Below are positions 63,187-64,000 of a DNA stretch of 64,000 bases, one piece after another. This DNA is from Aldrovandia affinis (lineage: Eukaryota > Chordata > Actinopteri > Notacanthiformes > Halosauridae), in the NCBI GenBank assembly GCA_029706075.1, contig JAINUG010000026.1, positions 3,517,001 to 3,581,000 of the forward strand, given 5' to 3'. The notes below the pieces were generated by a model. That model was not told the DNA's origin, made no database searches, and saw only the letters and a list, made by a program, of their open reading frames with translations. The position numbers and the translations under genes were made by a program. How positions within the stretch are numbered: position 1 is the first letter of the stretch; each line of letters starts with the position of its first letter.

Positions 63187-64000
63187 CAGTGAAGGAAATA
63201 ATTATTTGATCCCTTGCCGATTTTGTAAGTTTGCCCACTGACAAAGAAATGAACGGTCTATCATTTAAATAGTAGGTTTATTTTAACAGTGAGAGACAGA
63301 ATATTAAAAAAAATCCAGAAAATCACATTATATAAAATATATAAATTGATTTGCATTTGATTGTGTGAAATAAGTATTTGATCCCCTACCAACCAGCAAG
63401 AATTCTGGCTCCCACAGACCGGTTAGATTAGTCCTCTCGCTTTACTCCTAATCTCAACTCGTTACCTGTATAAAAGACACCTGTCTCAACTCATTACCTG
63501 TATAAAAGACACCTGTCCACAGAATCAATCAATCAGATTCCAACCTCTCCACCATGGGCAAGACCAAAGAGCTGTCTAAGGACATCAGGGACAAGATTGT
63601 AGACCTGCACAAGGCTGGAATGGGCTACAAGACCATCGCCAAGCAGCTTGGTGTGAAGGAGACAACTGTTGGTGCGATTATTCGAAAATGTAAGAAACAC
63701 AAAATGACCATCAATCGCCCTCGGTCTGGGGCTCCATGCAAGATCTCGCCTCGTGGGGTATCGATGATCATGAGAAAGGTGAGGGATCAGCCCAGAACTA
63801 CACGGGAGGAGCTTGTTAATGATCTCAAGGCAGCTGGGACCACAGTCACCAAGAAAACCATTGGTAACACACTACGCCGTAATGGATTAAAATCCTGCAG
63901 CGCCCGCAAGGTCCCCCGCTCAAGAAGGCACATGTACAGGCCCGTCTGAAGTTTGCCAATGAACACCTCAATGATTCAGAGAAGGCATGGGAGAAGGTGA
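63187..64000 (+). mobile_element. Tc1-like transposon, running off the window
   Basis: Starts CAGTGAAGGAAATAATTATT after TA (63185-63186). The transposase starts at 63554: [20 protein letters not shown], helix-turn-helix text [19 protein letters not shown], a second paired-like domain to 63900, then a single frameshift near 63915 before KFANEHLNDSEKAWEKV. Upstream a 35-bp unit containing CCTGTATAAAAGACACCTGT is tandemly repeated (about 63460-63516). It is the best-preserved transposase start in the window. Confidence 0.9.

Noticed and set aside
63554-63946. 131-codon open frame considered as a domesticated DNA-binding gene
   Set aside because: It sits at the expected distance from a Tc1 inverted repeat and continues in a shifted frame as ordinary transposase, so it is a slightly broken Tc1.
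58719-64000. Search for the missing tlk1 5' exons and promoter
   Set aside because: No minus-strand segment resembling the TLK1 N-terminus with splice sites was found, so they are taken to lie outside the window.

Overview
The window is vertebrate, almost certainly teleost fish, DNA. Short exons with GT/AG splice sites are scattered through very long introns, and the transposons are of typical fish kinds: several Tc1 lineages, hAT, piggyBac, PIF/Harbinger, L2-like LINEs, a tRNA-derived SINE and a Ty3/Gypsy fossil. The species cannot be fixed from the sequence alone.

One host gene dominates. Nineteen exons on the minus strand, from 58718 down to the stop codon at 6707, add up to 2034 in-frame nucleotides (677 codons plus stop) and encode tousled-like kinase 1 (tlk1): serine-rich N-terminal segments, the coiled-coil block and a complete Ser/Thr kinase domain with its C-terminal tail. 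Every exon junction keeps phase. The first roughly 80 to 90 residues and the promoter must lie beyond position 64000. The likely 3' UTR runs left from 6706 to about 5010. A weak hint of another minus-strand gene start lies at 4494-4640.

Layout from left to right. 1-3438: an L2-like LINE with nested repeats, then a Tx1/L1-type LINE ending in poly(A). 3973-4254: a SINE. 5010-9154: tlk1 3' UTR and last five exons. 9455-12683: a LINE fragment and a piggyBac copy holding a 195-base (CT)n run. 13369-24576: exons 14 to 12, with an intron crowded by a Tc1 fragment, a BED-finger hAT fragment, an RTE-like LINE and a Gypsy fossil that carries a Harbinger-type element and a second piggyBac copy. 24769-39000: middle exons with MITEs, hAT and Tc1 fragments. 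39350-58640: one giant intron with Tc1 elements nested in each other and in LINEs, a spliced ZNF862-like hAT and a candidate cassette exon at 46468-46506. 58647-64000: the most upstream exon found, inverted-repeat MITEs, a SINE with a target duplication, and a Tc1 running off the end.

The mobile elements are decayed passengers, not a cooperating system. The points most worth following are the 39-base candidate exon, a partial duplicate of the exon 4 splice acceptor at 41293-41382, a covarying palindrome next to the piggyBac end, a Tc1 deletion-derivative subfamily, and several nested insertions whose order can be read directly. I found no CRISPR, operon, phage or other novel multi-gene system.
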